DNA from: Patiria pectinifera
Taxonomy: Eukaryota > Echinodermata > Asteroidea > Valvatida > Asterinidae
Assembly (NCBI GenBank): GCA_029964075.1
Contig: CM057148.1
Location: forward strand, 27,583,916 to 27,647,915
Direction: 5' to 3'
DNA length: 64,000 nucleotides
This document shows, in pieces, positions 43,441 to 53,506 of this stretch; position 1 is the first letter of the stretch; every line of letters begins with the position of its first letter. The notes beneath the pieces are model-generated. The model ran no database searches. It had not been told where the DNA came from and saw nothing but the letters and a program-made list of their open reading frames with translations. The translations under genes were made by a program, and so were the position numbers.

Positions 43441-46400
43441 ATGGAGACCAACTCAAAACCATCACCTAAAGGCTATTCGCGGTGGGTCAAGGCTGCATTG
43501 AAGAGTTATGTTGATCAAAATAATATAGAGATCGATGAACGAGAAAATTATACTCGTCGAGACTATATTCAAGCCATAAAGGCTGAAGAGAGTAAATTTA
43601 AAAACTTGAGAAAAAAGACACTACATGAGCTCAAACAGATTGTAGACGAACACAATCTAGAATACGTACCGACTGGTTATAATGGTCGATTTTTGAAAAA
43701 AGATTTATTCTCAGCGATCAAGAGATTTAAATCTCCCGAAGATTTTCAAGAGGCTGACTTCAGAGGTACGAGAAGGTTTAGAAATAACTTTCGAAACTGG
43801 GAACTGATTCCGAGACAGTTTAATAATGACGTTGAACTGTTTTCGCACTCACGAGCGACAGATCGAAAGCAAAGTCGTATCAGAACTGAGAGAACTCACT
43901 AACATTAAGGTTCAGATTGCGATTACAGTGAGATACGTTAAAAATGTACCTGATGGAGAACGGGTGACTGCTGAATTTACCTTTATCAGTAACAATGTGG
44001 TTATTTTGAGGGAAAGTCAGGTAAAGCAAATTCTTAAAGAAGCGATCGATCAAGTAAAAGAAAAACACGCGAGTCATACAAATCGAGGATCAGGTTGGGT
44101 AGTCGATAAAATACTCGCGTTTTACATTAACGTAAACCGTTATGCTCAAGCAGGAGGTAGTTCTTACATAGAGCTACCCGACTATCTCAAAAATAAAAGG
44201 CGATTATCAACGTACAAAACAAAGACAACGAATGTTTGAGATGGTGTTTGAGGGCCGCTCTTGGTAAATATTTGGACAAAGTAAAACAGCGAATCGAAAA
44301 CAACCCAAAATATCAGGTCCATGAAGAGAGAACTACGATATACAACACGAACGATGGATTGAAATTCGAAAATATAGACTTTCCCACACCAGTGGATCAA
44401 ATGTCTAGGGTAGAAAGACAAAATAATCTGTCAATAAATGTTTTTGGTTATACTGAACAAGATAACATACATGTATTGGCATTATCTAAAAACACAGATC
44501 CTACCGTTGAGGCTATCGATCTGTTGTTGTTTTCCAACGGTGATAAGAGTCACTACTGTTGGATAAAACAATTTTCTAGATTATTTTATACTGTAACGGC
44601 AGATCGACACAAGAAATATTTTTGTAGAAGATGTCTGTCACACTACGGAACGCAAGAAAAACTAGACAGACACAAACAAGATTGTGAGGGAATAGACAAA
44701 CCTCCGTCTAAAATCGTTTTTCCCGAGAACAACGTATTAAAATTTAAAAACCACAGATTTGCACAGGACGCACCATTTGTCATTTACGCCGACTTTGAAT
44801 CGGTACTAGAAAAAACTCAGCACGATAAAAGGAAAACACGCAAAAGACAAACATTCACAAAGCAAGCGGTTATTCGTTGGTAGTCGTTAGATGTGATGGT
44901 AAAAATATGTATGGAGAAACTTACAGGGGCAAAGACGCCACAACTAAGTTTGTAGAGCAGATGTTACAATTACAACGAGATATTAATTGCATATTTGCTA
45001 ATCCCATACCCATGGAATTTACTGAGCGAGATAAAAAACATCACGAAAAAACAAACACGTGTTGGATTTGCGAGAAACCAATTTATCCCAATTACTCGAG
45101 CAACTGTCAATGCCAGAAACCCAAAAAACCAAAAACAGAAAAACAAATAAAAGAACATCAGTACGAAAACAAAATGGATTTATCGAGTCTAAATGTCTCG
45201 AATGCAAAAGAAAATCAACAAATTTAGAAAGGTGAGAGATCACTGCCACGTCACGGGTAGATATAGAGGTGCCGCGCACGCCTACTGTAACACCAAGCTA
45301 CGTGTTAAACCCGGTTGTACTACGATACCGGTCATATTACACAATTTACAAAATTACGACGCGCATTTGATCATGCAAGGCATTTCTGTTTGCAAAGGTA
45401 AAATAAACTGTATCCCTAGAAATTCAGAAAAGTACATTTCGTTTTCAATCGGAAATCTACGATTTATAGACTCGTTCAATTTTATGGCGTCATCGCTTGA
45501 CAACTTAGTCAAAGCTTGTCCAAAAGAGTCGTTTACTTTACTGAGAAAACATTTTAAAAATTCGCCAGAGAGTTTAGACCTTTACTACAAAAAGGAGTTT
45601 ACCCTTACGAATATATGGACTCGTTTGATAAATTTGAAGAGACCAGTCTACCACCAATCGAAAAGTTTTACAGCAGTCTAAAAGACGAAGGGATATCGCG
45701 AGAAGACTATGACAGAGCTCGGCGAGTGTGGAAAGAGTTTAAGGTAAAAAACTTGGGCGAATATCACGACTTGTACGTGACTACCGACACGTTATTACTA
45801 GCCGGCGTGTTTGAGAATTTTAGACGCGTGTGTATATATAAAAAGAATTATAAATTAGATCCGGCTAATTATTTTACCGCACCCGGGTTATCGTGGGATG
45901 CGCTGTTAAAACACTCTCAGATAGAATTCGAACTATTGCAAGACGTAGACAAACATTTATTTTTTGAGAGAGCAAAACGAGGAGGCATGTCGAGCGTTGG
46001 TAGCGCGATATATCACAAAGCAAACAATAAATATCTGCCCGACCACGATCCGGATAAACCAACGAGTTACGTGACCTATCTAGACGCTAATAACCTCTAC
46101 GGTTGGGCTATGAGCCAGTACTTGCCGTACAAAGATTTTAAGTGGTTAAAGCCTAAGGAATTTAATACCGAGTATATCATGTCGATTGATAAAACGTCAG
46201 ATACAGGCTATTTCTTAGAGGTGGACCTCGATTACCCAGCCGCTCTTTACGATTGGCACAACGATTAACCGCTAGCGCCAGAAAACATAATCATACCACA
46301 AGAATGGATGTCTGATTATCAAAACGAGTTATTGGATACCGAGCCTAGTAGCAAAGTACCCAAATTAACCGGCACGCTAAAACCCAAACGCAAGTACGTT

Positions 46401-47348
46401 TTGCACTACATCACTTTACAGCTTTATATCGAGCTCGGATTAAAACTCAAAAAAGTACATCGCGTCTTGGGGTTTAAACAGAAGCCTTGGATGAGGTCGT
46501 ACATCGATAAAAACACTCAACTCAGAACTAAAGCGACTTTTAACTTTGAAAAAGATTTTTTTAAACTCATGAATAATAGCGTTTTTGGAAAAATGATGGA
46601 AGACGTTAGAAATAGAATGGACGCAAAGTTACTCAGAGAGGATGAGCATAAAAGATACAAAATGATAGTGTCTAAACCAAACTACAAACAGACATCGATC
46701 TTTAAAGAATGCAAGTTGTCATTTGTCGAAATGTATAAGACTAAAACCGTGTTAAACAAACCGATCTATTGCGGAGTGAGTATGTTGGATCTCTCAAAGA
46801 CGCTGATGTACGATTGTTATTATAATCGAATGAAAGTGACGTATGGAGACCGAGTCAGATTACTGTATACGGACACGGACAGTTTACTCTTAAGCGTCTA
46901 CACGGACGACGTATACAAAGATATGCAGCAAAACGGGCAACAATACGACCTTTCGAATTATCCGACGGATCATCCTTTGTACGACCCAACCAATAAGAAA
47001 GTGATCGGTAAATTTAAAGACGAGTTTGGAGGTAAAATAATCAAAGAAGTCGTTTGTATAAGACCTAAAATGTACTCGATTTTAACCGCTGACATCAACT
47101 TGAAAAAAGCCAAGGGAGTCACAAAATCGGTCACCTCTAAGAAATTAAAACACCGACACTATTACGACTGCATCTTAAACAAGAAATCTCATTACGAAAC
47201 CATGACTCACATTAGATCGGAAAATCACATCCTTTACACCGTATCTCAAAATAAACTATCGTTGAGTCCGTTGGACACAAAGAGGTACATTTTACCGGAT
47301 GGAATACACACGCTCGCTTATGGTCACCGTAATCTAGATATTAATTAG
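43441..47348 (+). pseudogene. Protein-primed DNA polymerase B (pPolB), frameshifted
   Basis: Polinton replicative polymerase spread over at least three frames. In order: SAP-like basic N-terminus (43441-43840), the exonuclease D-x-E motif YADFES near 44786-44803 after a CX2C zinc motif, an EndoVII/HNH-like DHCHVTGRYRG patch near 45238, exonuclease NYDAH near 45355, motif A DANNLYGWAM near 46083, motif B NNSVFGKMM near 46570, and motif C YTDTDS near 46866. Lesions: one extra T in 43840-43843; single missing bases in or near 44195-44198, 44827-44830, 45171-45174, 45228-45230 and 45581-45589; and a TAA stop at 46266-46268. The catalytic motifs survive, so decay is recent or the breaks are technical. 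The gene overlaps the convergent integrase by 8 bp. Confidence 0.9.
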
Positions 47349-48342
47349 GCGGTAATTGCGTGTCCTCGGGTACGACTTGAAGCTCTTGTCTCACAAAACT
47401 CCTTTTTGGGCCGTCTTGCAGGTAATAAAGAGTAGGACCCGTCGTGACTTTTTTACCTTCAATCATTTTAAATTGACTCGTTCTTTTTTCCACGTTGAAG
47501 ATGTCTACGCTCCAAATGGGATCCGTGGCTCTTTTCGCAGTCCCACCCTCTTGCTCACCCGGGTAATATAAATATCTAACCATAGCGTCTTGCGGTAATT
47601 GTTGCTCTTTTGTTTTAACAGGGTTAGCCGGCGATTGCCGGACCTGTTTTAGTTTAACCGCCTCTGACGGCGCTTTAGCTATTAATCTCGTCGTTTCATC
47701 GTTTATAGCTTTGATCACGCTGGGTAATCGCTCGACCCATTGCGTGTTTCTACTCTCGGGATTTAACATTTCTTGAGCGTACTGATGACCAAACAGTCTC
47801 TCGGCTAGCGTTCGATTAAATCTTTCTACGATACCCTGCGATCGGTGGTTTCCGGGTTCGCCGACGATAATCTCGACGTTTTTTGAGGCCATCCATTTTT
47901 TAAATGCTCCTTTAAATTCGGTACCGGCGTCTACTCTCAACGTTTTAGGGTAACTCAAAGGCGACCTCGCGTAAATCTTGACGATAGCATCTCGCGTGGA
48001 ATCTGCCGTTTTAGAAACCAAAGGTTCTGCTTCGTGGTATCGACTCGCAACATCGACAACCGTCAAAGCGTATTTATAAGTCTTGCGTTTTACTTTATCC
48101 CAGGGTAGGTATAGCACATCCATTTGGTGAAAGTCGTTTGGTGTTTCAAACTCTCGCGATGTACTCGTAGGCCTGGGTACATACGCAGGACCCGGTAGAT
48201 AAATTTGCCATATCGCTTGTTTTTTAAGCCAATCTCTGATTACCTTTTTATCGATTTTTGTTTTATCGTGTAAATGGTCGACGGCACTTTCACCTCTCCA
48301 ATAACCGCTCGGGCTATAATACAGTTTAGATAATGTTTGCAT
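47341..48342 (-). CDS. Polinton integrase (retroviral-type, rve family)
   Basis: 333 residues, intact. The core has D75 (HQMDV), D138 (RVDAGTEF) and E173 (GIVERFNR), a D,D-35-E arrangement. The C-terminal part is basic and ends in YYL..GPKRSFVRQELQVV, a chromo/SH3-like region. It inserts the linear element into host DNA. It faces PolB convergently and shares a 34-bp divergent promoter region (48343-48376) with the next gene, which contains TTTAATATAAAAGACG. Confidence 0.95.
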   Translation of the reverse strand: MQTLSKLYYSPSGYWRGESAVDHLHDKTKIDKKVIRDWLKKQAIWQIYLPGPAYVPRPTSTSREFETPNDFHQMDVLYLPWDKVKRKTYKYALTVVDVASRYHEAEPLVSKTADSTRDAIVKIYARSPLSYPKTLRVDAGTEFKGAFKKWMASKNVEIIVGEPGNHRSQGIVERFNRTLAERLFGHQYAQEMLNPESRNTQWVERLPSVIKAINDETTRLIAKAPSEAVKLKQVRQSPANPVKTKEQQLPQDAMVRYLYYPGEQEGGTAKRATDPIWSVDIFNVEKRTSQFKMIEGKKVTTGPTLYYLQDGPKRSFVRQELQVVPEDTQLPPN

Positions 48343-48376
48343 ATTATTTAATATAAAAGACGTTTATAATAATAAT

Positions 48377-48799
48377 ATGGCTAGCGTTGCTATGATGTTA
48401 GGAGGCGCGATCGTCAACGCCTTAGCTTTTACTGGTTCAAACTTTTTATTTTCAAATCTGAAACAGAGTGACGAGGAGCGTAAGAGACACGATTTAGCGA
48501 TAGAACAACTCTCGGCCGCCAAAGATAAGTGGCAACGAGAACGAACGAAATATCTAGATTTTCTAAACGAACGTATCAGAAAACAAAATGCTTCTAAAGA
48601 AACATTTTCTAACGTAGACCGAGCGTTGCGTTACTACAACGAGGTGAGTGGACAATCTACCGAACTACCCGTAGGACTGCAACACGAACCCAAACTCGAA
48701 GATTTTTACGAGCCTAGCGACCAACAAATAGAAAAAGAACTGGTGTTTATCGCGGGAGGAACGCTATTGGTGGGCTTCTTGGCTTACAGATACCTTTAA
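48377..48799 (+). CDS. Conserved Polinton membrane/coiled-coil protein, 140 aa
   Basis: N-terminal hydrophobic segment (MMLGGAIVNALAFTGSNFLF), a long charged helix (DEERKRHDLAIEQLSAAKD onward), and a C-terminal hydrophobic segment (VFIAGGTLLVGFLAYRYL). It lies directly upstream of the major capsid gene (22 nt) in the morphogenesis block. Proteins of this type recur next to Polinton capsid genes in my memory of the family. A virion-associated membrane role is inferred. Confidence 0.8.
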   Translation: MASVAMMLGGAIVNALAFTGSNFLFSNLKQSDEERKRHDLAIEQLSAAKDKWQRERTKYLDFLNERIRKQNASKETFSNVDRALRYYNEVSGQSTELPVGLQHEPKLEDFYEPSDQQIEKELVFIAGGTLLVGFLAYRYL

Positions 48800-48821
48800 A
48801 TTTAAAACTCGTATAAATAAA

Positions 48822-50090
48822 ATGAATGCGTATGGAAAAAAGCTCAATCCCAGCAGACTATTAAAAATACCCAGATCTATCAAGGGTGAGAGAAAAGAGG
48901 TGGTCATTACCCACAATCCCAGTAGTATATCGGCGGGGCAAACGCTGAGGGTCAAGTTTCCTCAATTGGGTGTAGACGACGTGATCGTACCCGGCACTTG
49001 TAAACTAGCTTTCAATTTAGAACTCGAAGGTGGAAGCGACAACAATAGAACTATTTTTGGCAATTTAGCCAGAAATTTAGTCAGCGAAATCAGCGTCAGG
49101 CTTCAAGGTCACGAAATTGTGAGTTATCGTCACGCCGACGTGTATCACAACTTTAAAGACAATTGGATCAACAGCTCGACGACTCGAAACATGGCGTACT
49201 CGGGCATAGAAAAAGAAAATGTGTCTAAACTAAGAACTGGGGCTGAAGATGCTAACGCGGGCGCCAACAACGGTAAGGATCAAGCTATCGCGGATGCCTA
49301 TGGTAACAGATATTGTATTCCCCTAGACATTGACATACTGACTTCGCATCACCCTTTTTACCCCAGCGGTTTAAAACAACCTCTGACGTACGAGATAAAG
49401 TTTAACGATCACGATAAAGTAGTCAACAGTTCAGATACGGCGGCGATGTACAGTATCTCAGACTTGTCTCTCGAATACGAAGTGGTGACCAACAGAGACC
49501 TAGCTATCACCATCAGGAATAAACACAAGGGGTTAATGCAATACCTGTTTGATAAAATCCACTCGCTAGAAGTTAGATCCGTCAACAAATCGGACACGCT
49601 TTGGAACGTCAGCGTCAATCAACCCATCAGGAGTCTCAAGGGTATTTTGTTTTTGTTTAAAGATCCCGCGGTCAAAAATCCGCAGCGATTTTACAATCCA
49701 AAAATAACCAAAACATCGGTGACCGTAGAAGGTAAACCCAATCAACTCTACAGTCAAGGCATGTTTCAGTATCAACACTGGAATGAAATCAACAAGTTCT
49801 TTGGAGACAGCGATACCGAAAGCGGGCGTGGAGTAGCTAAAGACTTAAATTTGACGGGTTTTGACCTCGGAGACTACCTAAAAGACAAGTACGGTCTGTG
49901 GCTCGATTTTAGAAGTAACGACGACAATTCCGCTCACGGATCCGGTAGGAAACTCGGAGACGGAGGAGGCATCAACATTCAATTTAACAGAGAAGCCGAA
50001 GGTCAAGGTGACCTCACGATGTACGTATTTTTAGTCATGGATGCTCAATTGAACTTGGAAGACGGAAATTTTAAATCTCTGTTAAGTTAA
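48822..50090 (+). CDS. Polinton major capsid protein (double jelly-roll)
   Basis: 422 residues, intact. It starts MNAYGKKLNPSRLLKIPRS in a TAAAATG context. The first jelly-roll has the SISAGQTLRVKFPQLG and IVPGTCKLAFNLEL strands and NLVSEISVRLQGHEI; the second includes SVNQPIRSLKGILFLF and MYVFLVMDAQLNLEDG. This matches the Polinton capsid protein predicted to form hexon-like trimers. It is followed after one base by the ATPase gene. Confidence 0.93.
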   Translation: MNAYGKKLNPSRLLKIPRSIKGERKEVVITHNPSSISAGQTLRVKFPQLGVDDVIVPGTCKLAFNLELEGGSDNNRTIFGNLARNLVSEISVRLQGHEIVSYRHADVYHNFKDNWINSSTTRNMAYSGIEKENVSKLRTGAEDANAGANNGKDQAIADAYGNRYCIPLDIDILTSHHPFYPSGLKQPLTYEIKFNDHDKVVNSSDTAAMYSISDLSLEYEVVTNRDLAITIRNKHKGLMQYLFDKIHSLEVRSVNKSDTLWNVSVNQPIRSLKGILFLFKDPAVKNPQRFYNPKITKTSVTVEGKPNQLYSQGMFQYQHWNEINKFFGDSDTESGRGVAKDLNLTGFDLGDYLKDKYGLWLDFRSNDDNSAHGSGRKLGDGGGINIQFNREAEGQGDLTMYVFLVMDAQLNLEDGNFKSLLS

Positions 50091-50091
50091 A

Positions 50092-50697
50092 ATGACACAA
50101 CCGCATTGCGCTTTAATCGTCGGCAAAACAAATTCGGGCAAAACCAAATGGATTTTGGATCTGTTAGAGTCAGATTATAAAAACACATTTGAGGCGATAG
50201 TCATCATTTGCCCTACCATATTTAAAAACAAAACGTACATCGAAAGAAAGTGGATTCAAGCAGATCCCGAGGTATACCTCTGCGATCCGGAATTGTACAA
50301 GATGACGCTCAACGAAGCGATCGATTTTTACAGGAAAATATTTGAAGGTGTTGCCACGTTGTTTATCGTGGACGATTGCTCTTCGGATCAAGAGATTAAA
50401 TATCGTAAAAAGACGTGCGCGCTAAGCAAGATGGCATTTAGCGGAAGACACGTAAATCACAGCTGTTGGTTACTGACCCAAAAGTACAACAGCGTTTTAA
50501 AAGATTATAGAGAAAACACGGCTTGGTTGGCATTATTTTACTGCAAAGATAAAACATCGTTTGATCAAGCGTTAGACGAAAATGACGTCGTACCCATTGA
50601 ACAACGAGATTATATAAAACGACGTTTGAGAGATGTGAAATATAGTAAATTGGTCGTATACACCGAACCTCCAGTTAGTTACGAGCTACTTGAGTAG
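50092..50697 (+). CDS. Polinton packaging ATPase (FtsK/HerA, A32-like)
   Basis: 201 residues, intact. Walker A is GKTNSGKT (residues 11-18), Walker B LFIVDD (about 90-95), then a sensor-like LLTQKYNSV. It is predicted to pump DNA into capsids. The start lies one base after the capsid stop, so the two genes are tightly coupled. Confidence 0.94.
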   Translation: MTQPHCALIVGKTNSGKTKWILDLLESDYKNTFEAIVIICPTIFKNKTYIERKWIQADPEVYLCDPELYKMTLNEAIDFYRKIFEGVATLFIVDDCSSDQEIKYRKKTCALSKMAFSGRHVNHSCWLLTQKYNSVLKDYRENTAWLALFYCKDKTSFDQALDENDVVPIEQRDYIKRRLRDVKYSKLVVYTEPPVSYELLE

Positions 50698-50803
50698 CTA
50701 GTTGAGTAACAATTAATAGCTAGGTGAGTAACAATTAATAGCTAGGTGAGTAACAATTAATAGCTAGGTGAGTAACAATTAATAGCTAGTTGAGTAGCAA
50801 CCT
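50696..50803. repeat. 22-bp tandem repeat, about 5 copies
   Basis: The unit is TAGCTAGGTGAGTAACAATTAA, with a TTGAGTAG variant at both ends. It starts at the last codon of the ATPase gene. The unit contains GGTGAGT, a splice-donor-like string, and TTAA. The function is unknown; 50804-51016 behind it is AT-rich and without a gene. Confidence 0.92.
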
Positions 50804-51016
50804 ATTTAACAAGCTACACTTGTATTTCAATTTGTTAATCAATAAACGTCAACAAAATACATTTTGCTGTTAGTAAATGATAGCAATATTCGAGTATTTG
50901 CAGTTTTTGGCTATTATCATCATATCACTTAATCTATCGTTTTACACCTACGAATACCTTTGCTTTTGTAACAAAGTTGCAACAGCTACAACAAAATTAA
51001 ATTCCTTTCTAATTAA

Positions 51017-51595
51017 ATGGAGGACCTAAAACTTACTTTAACGAACGAACAAGATCACAACGCAGAACATAAAGATCGTTTGTGCGGTGTCGTAGCAGCC
51101 GGAAACTCTAGAAAGTACTTGGGAAAGGAATACACCGTTAAACATATCGAAGCTCTTGACAGTAAAGAACTCGAAAAGCTATATCATCTGTACGAAACTA
51201 AATTTGGAAATGAAATTGTTCAAACCGTTGGTAAATACACTTTAAGTCTATTTTCGAGAGTGTTAGCTGTGGTTACACCCGTACAAGTTTTAGGATATAA
51301 CGTCACTATAGATTCTGAAAAAGAACTCACCAACGACTTGAGTTCTGATCCTATTATAAGCGCGAGTATGGCTGGTATGTTGAGCGACGTTTGTTACAAG
51401 TACGGAACTTTTATATCACCCCTAGTTGCTACGATTATCACAACAAAACATTTGAAATTTAATAAACCTAATATAATAAATGGAAGATCAGAAAGCAGCG
51501 ACAGCAACGCCTGCAGCTCAACCAGCAGAGACAGAGACGCCCCAACCGATAAAAACAACGTCGTCACCGACGGTAACGAGGTTGACCAAGACTAA
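51017..51595 (+). CDS. Conserved Polinton protein, about 150-192 aa
   Basis: It starts at TAAATG and reads DRLCGVVAAGNSRKYLGKEY, a SKELEKLYHLYETKFG helix, a hydrophobic middle (TLSLFSRVLAVVTPVQVLG) and a C-terminal hydrophobic patch (YGTFISPLVATIITTKH). The last about 38 residues overlap the next gene in another frame and look like its shadow (Ser/Asp-rich), so the native stop may have been near 51480. Possible membrane protein; function unknown. Confidence 0.75.
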   Translation: MEDLKLTLTNEQDHNAEHKDRLCGVVAAGNSRKYLGKEYTVKHIEALDSKELEKLYHLYETKFGNEIVQTVGKYTLSLFSRVLAVVTPVQVLGYNVTIDSEKELTNDLSSDPIISASMAGMLSDVCYKYGTFISPLVATIITTKHLKFNKPNIINGRSESSDSNACSSTSRDRDAPTDKNNVVTDGNEVDQD

Positions 51596-51863
51596 AAATC
51601 CTAAACGAATTCAGCAGGGTAAAGCTTTAGCCGAGCACAATAGACAGATGAAATTAAAATTAGCAAAAATGGACGTAACATCGGTCGATAATACGAGCTC
51701 ACCAGACTACAACTCTTGGGCGATGTGGGGGGCTATAGCGTCTATAATAGGGGTGGGGCAGCTGGTACTAAAAGGTAAGGCAACTGCGCCGGTGATACAG
51801 CCAGTGCCGATAGTCACGCAACCCACTACACCCAGCGTCCCCAAAACGCTAGACATGGAATAA
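51480..51863 (+). CDS. Polinton protein with basic centre and one TM, 127 aa
   Basis: Starts in TAAATG. It has a Thr/Pro/Ala-rich N-terminus, a basic helix (KNPKRIQQGKALAEHNRQMK), a hydrophobic segment (MWGAIASIIGVGQLVLKG) and a Pro/Thr-rich tail. This layout recurs in Polintons. It could be a DNA-binding virion component anchored to a membrane, but that is inference. Confidence 0.78.
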   Translation: MEDQKAATATPAAQPAETETPQPIKTTSSPTVTRLTKTKNPKRIQQGKALAEHNRQMKLKLAKMDVTSVDNTSSPDYNSWAMWGAIASIIGVGQLVLKGKATAPVIQPVPIVTQPTTPSVPKTLDME

Positions 51864-51896
51864 ACCAGCAATTTAAAAATTGTTATATTAAAAACG

Positions 51897-52139
51897 ATGA
51901 GTAACTTTGACACCAACGGAATAGCTAATACGATTTACCACGGAGCCGTCATATCGGGTCTTTCGATGGGATACGCCATGGTAGGAGCTAAACTACTCAA
52001 AATGAAAGCGCCGGATTTAAACAAACTAAGCGTAGAAGATGCGGCTAAATTGACGGGTATTATAAGTGGAGCTCTGGCCACGCAAAATTGGTTGGTGACC
52101 CAGGGTATACTACCGGGCAGTATAATGAAAACGGCATAA
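51897..52139 (+). CDS. Small Polinton membrane protein, 80 aa
   Basis: It starts MSNFDTNGIANTIYHGAVIS and has hydrophobic stretches SGLSMGYAMVGAKLL and LTGIISGALATQNWLV. It is preceded by TTATATTAAAAACG, the same leader as the gene at 56155. Function unknown. Confidence 0.75.
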   Translation: MSNFDTNGIANTIYHGAVISGLSMGYAMVGAKLLKMKAPDLNKLSVEDAAKLTGIISGALATQNWLVTQGILPGSIMKTA

Positions 52140-52161
52140 TTTAAATAGGTTTATTAAATAA

Positions 52162-53410
52162 ATGGCTGAGGGAGGATTTGACTTTGACCCGTTGATGATT
52201 ACGATTACGATGGCGATGATGATGTAGCAGAGACCAATTTGGACGACAACTTTGATACTCCTGTACCACCAATCCTCACTACCGACATAGATGACGTTTT
52301 AGATCAAGGAAGAAGCATGGTCACTAATGGTCGCGTTGATGAGTTTTACGATACTTATAACATATACAATAAACCAATCTCTCCGAGATACGAAAATTTA
52401 TTCTCAAACCAGACGGTTTATTTTATGACACTGGTAAAGGCTTACTAAGGTTAACGGATCAAAGAAAACCAGACAGATTCTTGACTCTGAGGACTATAGA
52501 GTTAAATGTAAGAAAGATGGGTTTAAACGGTAGAGATTTTATTAGAAAGGAATTAGGCTTTACGCATTACGAACGTAAGACACTCAGTGACGATCAAAGT
52601 CAACAACTGCAATCAATACAACCCGAGAGTATCCCCATGACAGAACTACCCAGAGTCACCGATGAGGTTATCGAGATTATAGACGATTTAGAACAAGACA
52701 CCGGCGCTCAAACAGAAGGATTGAATTACAGAGAACTCCAGGGTTTAGACAAAACTCTTCAGACGTTGAGAGGTAACCTAGAACTTAATTTAGCGCGTCT
52801 CACAGAACTGGACCGAGAGATTGCAGCCACGAGACAGGAACTCGACGAATCTCACAGCGAAGAGGGTCGACGAGAGTTAAACGATAAATTGAGCGACTTG
52901 AACGTTGAAAGATCTGCCAGATTAGAAGCCGCAAAAGCCAACGAACGAGGGCTCAAAAGTCAGATCGCTAGAATCAAAGAAACGATTAATAAAATATTAG
53001 GCGACGACACGAATCTGGCGGAAAAGATTAGAACTCTGTTTAGAGAACAAGGTGTGACCGTAGTGAGTATTTTAGCCGCTTTTAGTTTAGCCATCAGCAC
53101 GATAGTGAGTAGCATCGTCGCTAGCGTGAGGTGCAGGTGCCCCACCCGCGCCATCGCCAACACCTGCACCAACACCAACACCAAAGGTGGTATCAAAGAG
53201 TGGATTTCAAAACAACTCGCTAATTTTGCATCTGCTCTTCAAAAACTGGGAGTGAGCGCGTTGGGTGCTCTGCCGGGTATCATAGGCAGCGTACTCAGTT
53301 GGATATTTAACGCGCTGAGTAAGTCCGTATCGTGGTTGGCCGAACACGTGTGGGCTTTGTTTTTGGGTGTGGGAGCCTTGGTGTTTGCATACCTGCAAAA
53401 ACGATGGTAG
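52162..53410 (+). pseudogene. Polinton coiled-coil protein with C-terminal TM, frameshifted
   Basis: Starts at TAAATG (MAEGGFDFD). An acidic N-terminus, a LNVRKMGLNGRDFIRKELGF segment, a long coiled coil (about 52690-52990) and a C-terminal hydrophobic half (GALPGIIGSVLSWIFNALSK, then LAEHVWALFLGVGALVFAYL). One base seems missing in 52192-52193 and one near 52406-52411. A pair of compensating shifts at about 53128 and 53187 turns what would be a Pro/Thr/Ala linker into a Cys/Arg/Thr/Asn-rich one. Function unknown; the layout suggests a virion membrane protein. Confidence 0.78.
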
Positions 53411-53436
53411 TAATAGTTGTAATCAAGTTTAAACAA

Positions 53437-53482
53437 AAAAAAATAAGCCTTACCAGCGCAAAGTTGGTAAGGCTTATTTTTT
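53437..53482. terminator. Perfect hairpin between convergent genes
   Basis: The arms AAAAAATAAGCCTTACCA and TGGTAAGGCTTATTTTTT are exact complements (18 bp) around the loop GCGCAAAGT. It lies between the stop at 53410 and the opposite stop at 53507. With A-rich and T-rich ends it would read as hairpin plus U-run on both strands. This suggests a bidirectional 3'-end signal like the palindromic ends of mimivirus transcripts; inferred. Confidence 0.7.
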
Positions 53483-53506
53483 TGTCTTGTGAGATTAGAG
53501 TGTGAC

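Noticed and set aside
44236-44883. Independent gene start at 44236 within PolB
   Set aside because: The first codon is TTG, not ATG, and the polymerase frame continues upstream of it; it is a frame segment of the broken PolB gene.
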